A DNA stretch of 64,000 bases from Hymenopus coronatus (lineage: Eukaryota; Arthropoda; Insecta; Mantodea; Hymenopodidae). Location of the stretch: the NCBI GenBank assembly GCA_030762935.1, contig CM060899.1, positions 60,810,501 through 60,874,500 on the forward strand, written 5' to 3'. The notes beneath the pieces were generated by a model that made no database searches, was not told where the DNA came from, and worked only from the letters and a program-made list of their open reading frames with translations. Of this stretch, positions 1-11,232 are shown one piece after another. The translations under genes were made by a program, and so were the position numbers. Within the stretch, counting starts at the first letter, position 1. Each line of letters opens with the position of its first letter.

Positions 1-105
1 TCAAGCATAACATTTTTGTTTTGCATATCATTTATGTTTTACGAGTTTTTAGTGCATATTTTGGCATTTGTTTTTGCATACAAATCCGGGCTCTTATACC
101 GACAC

Positions 106-556
106 AAGTTTTGTATTTCTTACTGTTTACCAATTATCCAAAAGTCATCCAGAATGAAGAGGTCTTAAGAGGCTATTCAAGATAAACATTTAGTTTGTCA
201 TGAAAATATCGTCAATATACAGTATTTTTATCAAAATCGTTAGAGAGTCCATTTTGATAAAATCATAGTTTTCTGAAAATGTTCAATATAAATGGTAGTT
301 GGGGGTTAGGGGAATGTTCTTGGAAATACTCGTATCGTATCCTTGGAGGATACTGAGCTTAAAAACTAACTTTGGTATTTAACGGACCTTTCGTTTATAG
401 GCTATTCTGCCCACAGACACAGTCATTATGCTAATTTCCCCCCCCCCCCGTTTCTTTCTTTTTCAAGAGGCCTCAAATAATACATTTCTGGTGAAATCTC
501 GGTATCGAATTTTCAAGTGGAATACAATACCTTCTTTACGTAGGTATTAAGTGCAT
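106..556 (+). mobile_element. TH element, A-end truncated
   Basis: Begins in the zone equivalent to 'cttacggtttagcagttatgc' and runs through the GGGGTTAGGGG zone, the 'gtatttaacgg' zone and 'aaatctcggtatcgaatttt' to a decayed H-end without a readable palindrome. The CA tract is replaced by a short C-run. It is an old copy, judged by divergence from the better copies at 18.3 and 25.7 kb. Confidence 0.75.
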
Positions 557-566
557 ATACATATTC

Positions 567-1190
567 ATTTTTACTTACTCTACACGTATTATAATGTATA
601 GAGAAGGTATTACATTCCACCCATAAATTTGAAGCCGAGATTTCACCGGAAATATTCATTTTAGGGTCCTCTGTATATAAAAAAAAACATTTTTAGAAAA
701 AGGTCCGTGTGTGTGCGTGTCCGTATGCCTGTGAACACGATAACTCCGAAATAAAAAGTTGGTAAAATATCAAACGCGGTACTTAAGTTTAGTATCTTCT
801 AGGGATGTGACATGAAGATTTTGAGAACATTTTCCACCCCAAACTACCCTTTACTTGGAAAAATTTTCGAAAATTTTGATTTTCTCAAAAATGGCTGTAA
901 CGATTTTGGTTAAAATGCCGTATATTAACGACATTTATATGGCAAATAAAATGTATATCTTACATTTTCTAGGAATAGCATCTAAAGGCCTTTATAGGAG
1001 ATAGACAAAAAAATACCAAAAATATAGATCACGTTAAAACACACAATTTTTCATATAAGCTTTTTTTTTTCCGTGGAATTGAGCATGTCTTGAGATATTC
1101 CTAGCTATTTGTTTCATATTTAAAATACTTAAACATTTCTCACACGAAAAGTTAATAGCTTTTGGCCCTGCATTTACCATTTGAATGGAA
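567..1190 (-). mobile_element. TH element, A-end truncated
   Basis: The H-end comes first (TTTTTACTTACTCTACACG, then TATAGAGAAGG), followed by the TG-rich tract, the CCCCAAACTACCCTTTACTTGG zone and the 'gttaaaacacacaatttt' zone. It stops near 1190, where a second piece of the same family begins again at an internal position. Confidence 0.8.
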
Positions 1191-1412
1191 AGATTTTTGA
1201 AAATGGCTTTGACGACTTTTATTGAAATACCGTATATCAAAGCTATTTACGTGACAAAAGATATATATTTTATTCTCTGGGAGTAACTTTTGAAGTCCTC
1301 TTCACTCTGGATGACTTTTGCATAACTGGTAAACGTAAGAAATAGACAAAACACTTATTACACAAAAGTGTAAATTTGGTTAAAACACACAATTTATATC
1401 ATTGCTATTTTC
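1191..1412 (-). mobile_element. TH element internal fragment
   Basis: Repeats the TH middle ('gatttttgaaaatggctttg', 'aaccgtaag'-like, 'gttaaaacacacaattt'), which the copy to its left has already passed. It is therefore a separate truncated piece or an internal duplication. Confidence 0.7.
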
Positions 1413-1420
1413 TTATTGCT

Positions 1421-2237
1421 TTTTTACTTTTTCTACACGTACTATGTACATAGTGTATAGAGAAGGTATTGTAATGTACCCAAAAATTCGATACCGAGAT
1501 TTTACCGGAAATACAGGTTTTGGGTCCCCCTGAAAAAAAAAACACTTTGAGAAAAAGGTGCGTGCGTCTGTATGCGTGTTAAAAACTTTGTATTTAAAAT
1601 TAGTATCTTTTAAGGATGCGACACGAAGATTTTTAGAAGAAATACCCCCACCCAAAACTACTCTTTACATGGAAATATTTCGAAAATGTTGATTTTCTCA
1701 AAAATGGCTAACGATTTTGATTAAATTACCGTATATTTATATTGCAAATAAAATGTATATCATGAATTTTCTGGGAATAGCCTCTAAAGACCTCTTTATT
1801 CTGAACGAATATTGCTAAATTTTGTGTAACTGTTAAACCGTAAGAGATACACAAAAGCTTACTACACAAAAATTGTAGATCATGTTCAGACACAATTTAT
1901 GTCATATACTTTTTTTTTTTTTTTTTTTTCGTGAAATTTACCATTTCTGAGATATTCCATGTTTCAGATTTAAAATAGTTTTCTCACACGGAAAGTTGTA
2001 AACTCCTGGCACTGCATAGAAACGGGTTTCAACCACATGGCAACCAGCTTGTAAAGATTTTGACTATCGTTTTAGCCTAGTGTATTGCCTTATTCTTCTA
2101 CTTGCAAGGAGCAAGTAATTAAGACAATTTCTGCTAATGTTTATCCCGATTATGATAAAGGAGATAGAAAAATATGATTTTTAAAATACTTTGTTACAGT
2201 GATGTACAGAAAGTCATATGAATGGAACACATCAGAT
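1421..2237 (-). mobile_element. TH element, near full length
   Basis: Runs from TTTTTACTTTTTCTACACG and the palindrome ACTATGTACATAGT to the A-end GAATGGAACACATCAGA. The TG microsatellite is almost absent and a 22-T run lies near 1910-1929. Only small gaps are seen relative to the other long copies. Confidence 0.85.
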
Positions 2238-2475
2238 GTTTTTTTTTTTGTTTTTTTTTTTTTTTATTTTTTTATTTATTATACGCTGAGCATTCAAAGA
2301 CAGCCGAATTTCAATCACATAGCGACAACTTTTAAAAGAGTTGAATATGCATTAACGGTTTTCTCTTCTACTTATTTATCTTGATTAGCATGAAATAGAA
2401 TAAGTTTTTGTGAGAATGGTTTGTTACAGAATAGGCGGGAGTCATGTGAATGGAACACATCAGATTTTTATAAAA
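2238..2475 (-). mobile_element. TH element A-end fragment
   Basis: After a T-rich stretch the last ~190 bp of the TH A-end half recur (cacatagcgacaact, 'ttgattagcatgaaatag', GAATGGAACACATCAGA). This gives two A-ends in tandem. Confidence 0.75.
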
Positions 2476-2937
2476 AGGTCCCTTTTTCTGTGAGCGCGCA
2501 TGCCTTGCTGTAAAAGTATGGTTGGTTAAATAGGAAGAAAAGGGGAAAGCCGAGCGGATTCATGAAGTACCCGGGAACTACGACAGGTGAGTTTTGCGCA
2601 GGCAAATGCGTTGCGTGTCGTTAGCATTCAGGTGGATCAGCTGGATCAGCTGGACTTATCACGTGACTTGGTGGGGAGTCGCCCCACGCGTGATGCTAAC
2701 ACCTCTCTCCGAACAGTGGCGGTTCTCGCTTCTTTAACTTTTAGCTGCTGAGCTTTAAAACCTAGTGGAATTGCAATCTAAACTTTGCTTAAAATACGTA
2801 ATAAATTTTCAAGGAAAGTTTAGATGTGCTGGCTCTCCAATATATGCATGCTAAGCAGTGCTCGAAATGGGCGGGTATACCATACCGGTACTTTACTGCA
2901 TCAGCGATTTTAATACCGACACTTTTTATTTGAAAAA
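2476..2937. other. Unassigned, relatively GC-rich stretch
   Basis: No credible gene was seen. It contains a small direct repeat (ggatcagct twice near 2634-2651) and GC-richer sequence than its surroundings. It could be a remnant of an unrecognised element. Confidence 0.4.
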
Positions 2938-3615
2938 ATTGATACCAGTATGTTGTTTGCCGTAAGTTTGCGATACGAAGATTTTTAGGAAAAAAAAAAA
3001 ACCACCCCAAACTACCCTTTACATGGAACTTTTTTCGAAAATTTTGATTTTCTCAAAAATAGCTCTAACGATTTTGATTAAAATATCATATATTAAAGAT
3101 ATTTACCTGACAAATAAAATGTATATCTTGAATTTTCTGGGAATAGTCTCTGAAGACTACTTTATTCTAGATGAATTTTACGGAATTTCGCATAACTGCT
3201 AAACCGTAAGAGATGGAGAAAAACTTACCACTCAGAAAATATAGAGCACATTAAAGCACACAATTTATGTTATATACATTTCTTTCGTGGAATTTGTCGT
3301 TTTTAAGATATTCCTTTTTTTTTTTTTTTTTAGATTCAGCTTTAAAAAACTCATACTTTTCTCATACTGAAATTTGTCAACTCCTGTCCATAGAAACAAA
3401 GGAACTTCAGTCACATAGCAACCAGCTTTGGATTATCACTTTAACCTATGGTACTCCCTTATTTCGCTTCTACTTACAAGGAAGCAAGTAATAAGACTAT
3501 TTCTGCTAATGTTTTCTCTATTAGCATGAAGTAAATAGAAGCATAAGATTTGTAACAATCATTTGTTGCAGGGATGTAGAGAAAGTAATGTGAATCGAAC
3601 ACATCAGATTTTTAG
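2938..3615 (-). mobile_element. TH element lacking H-end
   Basis: Starts in the 'gcgatacgaagattttt' zone and then follows the consensus closely (ACTACCCTTTACATGGAAC, gggaatagtctctgaagac, AGCAAGTAATAAGAC) to GAATCGAACACATCAGATTT. The H-end and microsatellite are missing. Confidence 0.85.
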
Positions 3616-4530
3616 AATTGTGATTTATTCTCGATCAACTTTTACAATCAATATACGAAATTGCAATCACTCAGTGCAATTCCGTGCTTCTTTTCGATGC
3701 GAAAATTCTGTGTCTCGCGATTCTGATTCTTAATCAAATCCGACGGAAAATCTTATTTAATTCCTCAGAAAAAAATATATTATCACTTTGCAGTAGAATA
3801 AGCGGAAGTTAATTAGTAATCCCGCTGCACATATTTACGCGTTTCTAACTCAACGCGAAAACTTCGCTGCTCCCCCAGCCTTTGGAAATATGCTCCGCGC
3901 GGATTCAGTCTACCACACTCGACTACTGACAGTCTCCTAGTGCCCTTTCCTTTCTTATGAACAGCCTCTTTTATAATTATTGCTTAGCAACCAAGGAAAT
4001 CAACATGTTACCACGATACTAGTTTACAACGAACAAAGTCGGAGAGAAAATCAGAACACTATACATAACGAAAGCACAAGGAATAATTATATTGCACTCA
4101 GTGATTTCAACCTCGGTATGCACCAAGAATATCTGAACATCAAATACATAAAATAGAATAACATTTACAAAATGTCGGCAACATGGAGTTAGGGTATAAA
4201 TATTGCATCAGTTTCATAAAGGTTTCAACAATCCGCAGAGTACAACATAAGAGAATAGTGTTGTAAATACAGTTTAAGTGAAGCTCTTTTAAGAAATTCA
4301 TGTGTTGGATATATGATAATATTTTCTTACAATGTATAAATAAAATTCTATTCTCAAAATATACTTGCTCGACCTTAAACCCAACTCAGCTACCTGGGGT
4401 CAAAAGAAACAATACATTTTTAATATTAAAGGTGATCCATAAATAGGACAACACAAGAACTGCCGCAAACGCGAATAAATCAAGCAAGGTCACTCATTCC
4501 GGTCAGCAAATATCTCCTTGAAGAAGCCCC
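3616..4530. other. Unassigned AT-rich region
   Basis: No open frame with recognisable similarity, no RNA gene and no terminal repeats were seen. Only AT-rich single-copy-looking sequence is present before the SINE body begins. Confidence 0.4.
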
Positions 4531-4858
4531 TGCGAATTGGTCTGCGCCCGGACATATAGATTACACACTCGACTGATGCGTTTGGATGGTTGCATATGCT
4601 GCAAGGCTATTGCTGCTTTGTCTTGGTTTCCCGTCCCAAACTTGAATACTGCACGACAAACTAAACGACGCTGTCAATTGATAGAATCATATCTGCGCCG
4701 CCGGTGTTTTGGAATTCCCTCCTGCAAAAGTTCTTTTACATGCCAGTAAATCTGTTGCTTGAGACTGTCGCTTAAAAATATTCGGTCTGGGCCGGCATTG
4801 AACCCGCGACCTTGAGACCAGAAGGCAGTGCCTAACCAACTGAGCTACCCGGACCGGC
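4531..4858 (-). repeat. tRNA-derived SINE, family C
   Basis: Read on the minus strand the element starts with a tRNA-like head at 4858-4776. The A-box is like TAGCTCAGTTGGTTAGG, the B-box is GGGTTCAATGCC, and a 7-bp acceptor stem has one mismatch. The body carries a 'tggcatgtaaaagaact' block. The same head and body block recur at 34127-34260. The body limit near 4531 is approximate. A true tRNA gene is unlikely because the head continues into the repeated body. Confidence 0.7.
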
Positions 4859-5070
4859 ACAAACGTTGTGGCAAATCGTGTGACGTACCATGTGTTGCTC
4901 TGTAGAAAAAGATGCGAATCACTGTGAAGTTATGATATAGAAATAACTAAATCGAAGAAAACTTATCAGGCCTTACGCTTTTCCCTATTCATTTATTTTA
5001 GAAAAGGACATAGATAGGGGAGAGAGAAAGAGAGAGATTTTTTAAGTATACAAGATAGTTTTCGATTATT

Positions 5071-6105
5071 TATTACTTTCTCTACACAGTACATAAGTAG
5101 AGAAGGTACTGTTCTTCACCCAAAAATTCGATACCGAGATTTCATCGGAAATACACATCTTTAGGGTCCCCTGCATCCAATAAAAAAGGAAAAAAGAAAG
5201 AAAAACAACATTTTCAGAAAAAGGCCCGTGTGTGTACGTGTGTGTCTGTGAACACGATAATTCAAAAACGAACATTTGGAAAAAATGCCAAATTTGGTAT
5301 TTAAATTTAGTATGCGATACGGAGATTTTGAGGAAAATTCCCCCAACCAAACTATCTTTTACATTGAAAAAAAAATTGAAAATGTTGGTTTTCTTATAAA
5401 TGGCTCTAATGATTTTGATTAAAATGCCGTATAGTAAAGACATTACAATGATAAATAAAATGTATAGCTTGAATTCTCTGGGAGTAGCACCAAAAGACGT
5501 CTTTTTTCTGGATGAATTTTATAATATTTTGAATAATTGATAAACCGTAAGAGATAGATAAAAGCTTATAACACAGAAATGTAGATCTCGTTAAAACACG
5601 CCCCCCTGGGTAGTGTGGTGGTAGCGTGTCTGCCTTACATTCCACAGATCCTGAGTTACCCGGATAGGGCTTTTTTCGGGATATTCCCTTATCCTGAAAA
5701 GACGAATGTCGAGTAACTTTAAGCTCCATGGACCGCGAGATCATTTGAGCATCATTTCACCAATTTCATTCATCGTCCGATATAACCAACCTGGTTACAG
5801 GGCGTTAAGCTACATAAAAAGACAATAAAAAATCGTTAAAACATACGATTTATGTCGTATACATTTTTTCTTGGAGTTGGCAATATTTCAGATATTCATT
5901 GTTATTGGTTTCAGTTTTAAAATACTTTAACTTTTCTCATATGGAAATTTGTCAACTCCTGGCAAGGTATAGAAACGGATTCCAGCCAAATGACAACCGC
6001 TTTTAAAAGATTTGACTCCTGGTATAGCCTAGTGTATTCCCTTATTCTCCTACTTAAAAGGAAGCAAGTAATAACACTATTTCTGCTAATGTTTATCTCG
6101 TTTAA
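5071..6105 (-). mobile_element. TH element interrupted by a SINE
   Basis: A near-complete TH copy from TTACTTTCTCTACACAG to about 6105. It is split at 5599 by a family A SINE that duplicated TCGTTAAAACA. Its A-end joins directly to the A-end of an oppositely oriented copy (6106-6883), and the outermost ~25 bp of one A-end are lost. Confidence 0.85.
5599..5843 (+). repeat. tRNA-derived SINE, family A, with target-site duplication
   Basis: A tRNA-like head (CTGGGTAGTGTGGTGGTAGC as A-box region) is followed by a body with 'gacgaatgtcgag', 'gatcatttgagcatcat' and 'cgtccgatataacc', then an A-rich tail. The insertion duplicated the 11 bp TCGTTAAAACA (5588-5598 and 5833-5843) of the TH host, so it is younger than that TH copy. 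The B-box is damaged here but intact in the copy at 10.2-10.4 kb. Confidence 0.85.
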
Positions 6106-6883
6106 CATGACTTTCTCTATATCTCTGCAAAAATTATTGTTATAAGTTTGTTTCTATTTACTTTATGCTAATCGAGAAAATAATTAGCAGAAATAGTCTT
6201 ATTACTTGCTTCCTTGTAAGTAGAAGCGAAATAAGGGAGTACCATAGGTTAAAATGATAGTCAAAACATGGTTGCTATGTGACTGAAGTTCCTTTGTTTG
6301 CATGGACAGGAGTTGATAAATTCCTGTATGAGAAAAGTGTAAGTTTTTTAATATCTCAAAAACGACCAACTCCAAGAAAAAAATGTATATAACATAATTT
6401 ATGTGTTTTAACGTTCTCTACATTTTTTGTGTGGTAAGTTTTTGTCCATCTCTTACGGTTTAGCAGTTATGCAGAATTCCGTAAAATTCACACAGATTAA
6501 AGTAGTCTTCAAAGGCTATTCCCAGAAAAGTCAAGATTCACATTTTATTTGTCAGGTAAATATTTTTAATAATACGATATTTTAATCAAAATCGTTATAG
6601 CCATTATTGAGAAAATAAGCTTTTCGAAAAAAGTTCCATGTAAAGGGTAGTTGGGGGTGGGGGGATTTTCTTGTAAATCTTCGTGTCACATCCATGGAAG
6701 ATACCAAACTTAAATACAAAGTTTGGTATTTAACGGTCTTTTCGTTTTTGAGCTATGCTGTCTTCACACGCGCGCGCGAACCTTTTTTCAGAAATGCTTT
6801 TTTTTTTTTTTTTTGGATTCAAGGGTACCCAAAACATGTATTCCCGGTGAAATCTCGATATCGAATTTTTGGGTGCATTATAA
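6106..6883 (+). mobile_element. TH element, both tips trimmed
   Basis: Starts CATGACTTTCTCTATATC, follows the consensus through AGCAAGTAATAAG (reverse complement), GGGGTGGGGGG and a CG-rich microsatellite, and ends at 'aatttttgggtgcat' before the palindrome. With 5071-6105 it forms a large inverted repeat. Confidence 0.8.
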
Positions 6884-7287
6884 ACCATTATAGCCTAGTA
6901 CTCGTTAAAATCCGGGACATTGATAAGTAGTTGTTCACTTTTTGCATAAAATAGATGTTGCCTCTCTAGAGGATGGCATTTTAGAAAGCCGGAGATCGCC
7001 ACTGCACTGTGTTTACACCATATACAAGCACTACCGCCTATGGGTGGCTTATGTACTGTTGTCACGATGGTTGATGCATTTAAAGCAGTTGGAGACATGA
7101 CTCGAAACAAATAGTGTTGAAGTATCGATACGTGCGATTGCCATAACAGGATCCATTGCTTTGGAAGAGACTCACTCCGCGCGTGCGTGTATGTGTTTAT
7201 CTTCTTGCTTCCCAGTATATTGGGGCGGTGCCTTTAAATGTTAAAAAGTGCGTCATCACATATGACCTGTTTCGTTTCCATTTCCTC
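6884..7287. other. Unassigned region
   Basis: No gene or repeat boundary was recognised. A 71-codon open frame on the minus strand (7110-6895) has no recognisable motif. Confidence 0.35.
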
Positions 7288-7712
7288 CTTTTACTTTGCC
7301 TACTGCGTATTGTATAAGTAGGGGAGGCATTGTATTCCATCTAATAATTCGATGTCAAAATTTCACCGGAAATATAGGATGTTTTGATTTTCGAAAAAAG
7401 TTCCATGTAAAGGGTAGTTTGGGGTGGGGGGATTTTTTTTTCAAAATCTTCATGTCGCATCCCTGGAAGATGCTAAACCTAAATACCAAGTTTGATGCTT
7501 TACCGACTTTTAGTTTCTGAGTTATCGTGTTCACGGACACATACACACACACTCACCCACCCACACACGGACCTTTTTGTGAAAATGCTTTTTTTTTTTA
7601 TATAAGGGACTCTAAAACATATATTTCCGGTGAAATCTCGGTATCGAATTTTTTGTTCAAGTGCAATACATTCTCTATACACTATGTATATAGTACACGC
7701 AGAGGAAGTAAA
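7288..7712 (+). mobile_element. TH fold-back: two H-ends facing outward
   Basis: 7288-7380 is an H-end in minus orientation (decayed palindrome, then TTCACCGGAAATA). From about 7381 the sequence is TH in plus orientation, from GAAAAAAGTTCCATGTAAAG to the H-end palindrome at 7670-7700. The result is an inverted-terminal structure lacking any A-end. The microsatellite includes (CA) and (CCCA) blocks near 7541-7567. Confidence 0.8.
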
Positions 7713-7719
7713 CATCTGT

Positions 7720-7888
7720 AATAGTTATCCTGAAGTGAAGAAAATCGCCTTAGTAGAGCACTTGCCTTTTGTAAGTTCGATTTCCGGCTATGGGTGGAAA
7801 TTTTTCGTAAGTCAAGATTATTCGCTATTCTCCACAGAGTCTGGAAGTATGAATAAGAGTGTGAGTGCTCAATGTATAATATATTAAA
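7720..7888 (+). repeat. tRNA-derived SINE, family B, partial
   Basis: An A-box-like segment (cgccttagtagagcactt) and a B-box-like segment (gtaagttcgatttccgg) are followed by the family B body (ccacagagtctggaagtatg, 'gagtgtgagtg'). The family tail is missing. It is directly adjacent to the TH H-end. Confidence 0.65.
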
Positions 7889-8520
7889 ACAAAGACAACT
7901 CGCTTCGCTCGCACGCTTTGGCAAGACCAGTGGAAATTGTACAGAAAAAGCAGATTTACACACACTAACCTAGACCTAATACGGACGCTTCGCTCTAGTT
8001 CCGCAATCTTTTAATTTGTTTTCAAATATTGGTAGTTCTGAATTTTACGATGGAAGCCAACAATGAATTACATGAACGAAAGGAACGCCACCTGTCCGAT
8101 AGCTAGTGAAACAACGGAAATTGTAAGAAACCAAAGCAAACGAAATACCTTTGGAATATTTCAATATTAATCGCGTGCATTATTGAAATTTAGATCAAAA
8201 TTAGACTTAAGAAATTCTTAAAGGTTTATTATAGGATATAAGTGTAACCAAGGTTTATTAATTACACTACTTGATATACGTTTTCCGTAAGTACTTGTTG
8301 TAATGAGTATTTTCTGTTGCAGACATTGTCCGTCCAGCCTTGTGGCACCAATAACGAGACTCGTCATCGAAGAAACCAAACTAGCCTGTAAGAGAGAGCC
8401 TATAGCATGTGGTTACCGACCAGGGGAAAACAGTAAGTAGGGAAGCTCATCCACAAATAACCAACAATTTGGCATAACTAATTAATAACGAAACATATCA
8501 ACACAAACTTTTATATTCTC
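7889..8520. other. Unassigned region
   Basis: No recognisable gene. It includes two 'gcttcgctc' words (about 7909 and 7987) but no clear repeat structure. Confidence 0.35.
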
Positions 8521-8776
8521 ACCCGAAGGTCCCGGGTTTGATCCCCGGCTGGGACAGGCAAAATGTCTTTATTCAGAATTTTCAATCCTCCCACAGAGTG
8601 TGGAAGTATGTATGCGAGAGTGAATGTGTGTGTGTGTGTTTGAGGAAAATACAATGTTTAAAACCCAACGTAAAAGAAACTATAGACAAGTTGTTTCTAA
8701 TGCAAATCCGCCATATGACCTTAAATGTTAAAGGGGGCTATATAAATGAAACACAAAAAAAAAAAAAAAAAAAAAA
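8521..8776 (+). repeat. tRNA-derived SINE, family B, 5' truncated, with poly(A)
   Basis: Starts inside the tRNA-like head with a clear B-box (cgggtttgatccccgg). Next come the family body (cacagagtgtggaagtatg, TG-rich stretch, 'acccaacgtaaaag'), the tail 'ccatatgaccttaaatgtta' and an A-run of about 22. A TH A-end follows immediately, which suggests the A-run was a favoured insertion site for TH. Confidence 0.8.
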
Positions 8777-9638
8777 TCTGATGTGTACCATTCACATGAC
8801 TTTCTCTATATCCCTGCAACAAATTATTCTTAAAAAGCTTATATTTCTATTAACTTCATGCTAATGAGTAAAACATTAGCAGAAATAGCCATATTACTTG
8901 CTTCCTTGTAAGTAGAGGTGAAATAAGGGAGTACCATAGGTTAAAGTGGTAATCAAAAGCTGGTTGCTATGTCACTGAAGTTCCTTTGTTTGTATGGACA
9001 GCAGTTGACAAATTCCTGTATGAGAAATGTATAACTTTTTCATAGCAGAAACCAAAAATAAGGAATGTCACAAAAACGACGAACTCCACGAAAAAAATGT
9101 ATATAACATAAATTGTGTGTTTTAACGTGCTCTACATTTTTTGTTAAGTAAGTTTTTGTCCATCTCTTACGGTTTAGCAGTTATTCAAAATTTAGTAAAA
9201 TTCATCCAGAATAAACTACTCTTCAGAGGCTATTCCCAGAAAATTCAAGATATACATTTTATTTGTCAGGTAAATATCTTTAATATACGAAATTTTAATC
9301 AAAATCGTTAGAGCCATTTTTGAGAAAATAAAAATTTTCGAAAAAAGTTCCATGTAAAGGGTAGTTGGGGGTGGGGGATTTTTCTCAAAATCTTCGTGTC
9401 GCATCCCTAGAAGATACTAAACTTAAATACCAAGTTTGGTATTTTGCCTACTTTTGGTTTTTGAGTTATCGTGTTCACGGACACACACACGCACGGACCT
9501 TTTTCCGAACATGTTTTCTTTAGATAAAGGGGATCCTAAAACATACATTTCCGGTGAAATCTCGGTATCTAATTTTTTGGTGGAGTGCAATACATTCTCT
9601 ATACACTATGTACATAGTGCCTATAGAGAAAGTAAAAA
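8777..9638 (+). mobile_element. TH element, full length
   Basis: A-end TCTGATGTGTACCATTCAC with sub-terminal ACTTTCTCTA; H-end palindrome 9597-9628 followed by GAAAGTAAAAA. The length is about 862 bp. It sits directly after the SINE poly(A). The short CA tract near 9481-9493 is only a few units. Confidence 0.9.
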
Positions 9639-9639
9639 T

Positions 9640-10199
9640 ACAAAACTTTATTTACAAAGTTATAGTACCTTACTCTATTTCTCAACGCAATCTTCATTCT
9701 GTCGACAATTATTGGTACCAGTTTTTCAGTGCCGATGTTATACTTTTCTACCGTCAAAGAACTTATTCTTTTTTTTTTTTTTTTTTGAATGCACAAAATG
9801 TTCTGCAAATAGAATTTTATAGACAAACAACGCAAGTGTATGGTGATAATCCAATAAGCGACTCTTCAGTGTGGAAATGGCGTATAATTTAAGAGTAATT
9901 AAGGAAGAACCAGTGTGCAGACAAAGACCAAAGTAGTTCATCAATCGTTATGGAGGACTTGAAAGCAAATGTTGATGAAAGAATTCAGAAAACCCGGTAT
10001 TTCACTTTGGCCACCATATATGACTTTTTGGGTGGGAAAGATTTCGCAACCGGTGAAAACCTCGACATGTTGGCTCAAATCTTTAGCGGTGGAAGGCATT
10101 GAAACAACGGTACCACGTGACAGTAAATATCTTGATAGTAATAGCGATTACTTTGAGAAATACAGTAAGGTACTGTAACTTTGTAAATAAAGTTTTTTT
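9640..10199. pseudogene. Inverted (fold-back) mariner remnant
   Basis: The two ends are inverted copies of one another. The left arm (9643-9760, minus strand) and right arm (about 10080-10198, plus strand) share 'gagaaatasagtaaggtact' and 'aactttgtaaataaagtttt'. Translated outward, both arms resemble the C-terminal tail of a mariner-type transposase: a GIE/GTE-(K/T)xVP stretch, then a NxxxYF-like end and a stop (+ strand end at 10178). A T-run at 9771-9787 and about 280 bp of non-homologous DNA separate the arms. No catalytic motifs are present. The mariner assignment rests on this short similarity. Confidence 0.5.
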
Positions 10200-10426
10200 G
10201 TAATTTAACGTCCTTTAACCTGGTTTGGTCATATCGGACGATGAATGTAATTGATGATATGATGCTCAAATGATCTCGCGGTCCATAGAGCTCGACATTC
10301 GTCTTCTCAGGATAAGGGAAAACCCCGAAAAAAACCTTACCCGGGTAACTCACCCTATGCGAGATTCGAACTCTCGACCTTTCGAACGTGAGGCAGACAT
10401 GCTACCACCACGCTACCCAGGCGGGC
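10200..10426 (-). repeat. tRNA-derived SINE, family A, best-preserved copy
   Basis: On the minus strand: the A-box region TGGGTAGCGTGGTGGTAGCA, an intact B-box GAGTTCGAATCTC, a G/T-rich stretch, 'gacgaatgtcgagct', 'cgcgagatcatttgagcatc', then the tail 'cgatatgaccaaacc' and GTTAAAGGACGTTAA. It abuts the mariner remnant, whose final T-run faces the SINE tail. Confidence 0.85.
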
Positions 10427-10731
10427 AAGTTATTATTTATTATTTAGTTACGCCAAAACGTTCGTTGCTTTCTGGATCGCCCTCGTATTATACTCCAGTA
10501 AAGTTTGAGGTTATGTCTAGTGTGATAACTGCTTATAGTATTTTCCATCACTTAGATTTAAATTACTTTAAGAAAAAACAGAATAGAACTACAGAGTCGT
10601 ACAACTCGATGTATGGAGATAATGTTTCTTCAATAAAATAAATACGAATAGGTTTCAATTTAGCAAAAAATGAATCTTAGAAAGCTGTGTTCTCTGTAAA
10701 CAAATATGATAAATGTCCACCTCTATAGTGC
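10427..10731. other. Unassigned region
   Basis: No recognisable gene, RNA or terminal repeat was seen. Confidence 0.35.
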
Positions 10732-10812
10732 GGAGGTAGAATAATCTTTTGTAAGAAGTTTGTTTGTGGAGTAGCTAGAGAAAGTCATGTGAGTGTAACG
10801 CATTAGGTTTTT
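10732..10812 (-). mobile_element. TH A-end fragment
   Basis: About 80 bp: 'gaataatcttttgtaag', 'gagaaagtcatgtgagtgta', 'acgcattaggtttttt'. Matches the last 80 bp of the TH A-end. Confidence 0.65.
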
Positions 10813-11139
10813 TGATGCTATTCTGCGTAGAACGAATCGTTTATCTCCCCGCCCCCTTCGATAGGCCTCATTGTTCTCAACTGTGTTTAGTTCAAATGAT
10901 TTGACTTCTCGTCTTGGCATCCATTGTTTGTTTTGGCACCTTGGTGCTAATTAGGGGTATTATGAAGTCATTGTGAAACCAAGATAACGTCACATCTATA
11001 TTAGCTACTTCATTTTGCCTGTGCACTCCACAGCGCTACAGAAATATATGAATGTTTCTGTGCAAATAATTTCATGTAACGCGGGGTTATCTTATTTGAA
11101 CTGTAAAATACCGAATGGGAGCTGCAAGACTCCTTAACA
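10813..11139. other. Unassigned region
   Basis: No supported feature; one 65-codon frame on the minus strand (10920-10723) runs over the TH fragment and lacks any motif. Confidence 0.35.
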
Positions 11140-11232
11140 AAGTTATTAGTTTCTCTACTACAAGTAGTAAGTAGGTGAAGGGGTATTGCATTCCACCAAA
11201 AATTCATGTACAGATTTCAACCGAAGTATGGT
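11140..11232 (-). mobile_element. TH H-end fragment
   Basis: A short H-end piece: 'agtttctctactac', 'ggtattgcattccacc', 'aaaaattcatgtacagattt'. The palindrome is degenerate. Confidence 0.6.

Noticed and set aside
4776..4858. tRNA-like cloverleaf on the minus strand
   Set aside because: The head continues into a repeated body and recurs at 34.2 kb with changes, as in a tRNA-derived SINE. The acceptor stem has a mismatch.
9436..9822. Plus-strand open frames of 112-128 codons in 9436-9892
   Set aside because: They run across the TH H-end and into the mariner remnant; their sequence is explained by repeats and microsatellite codons.
10340..10426. Second tRNA-like sequence with A and B boxes
   Set aside because: Part of a family A SINE with two other copies in the window; no intact acceptor stem.
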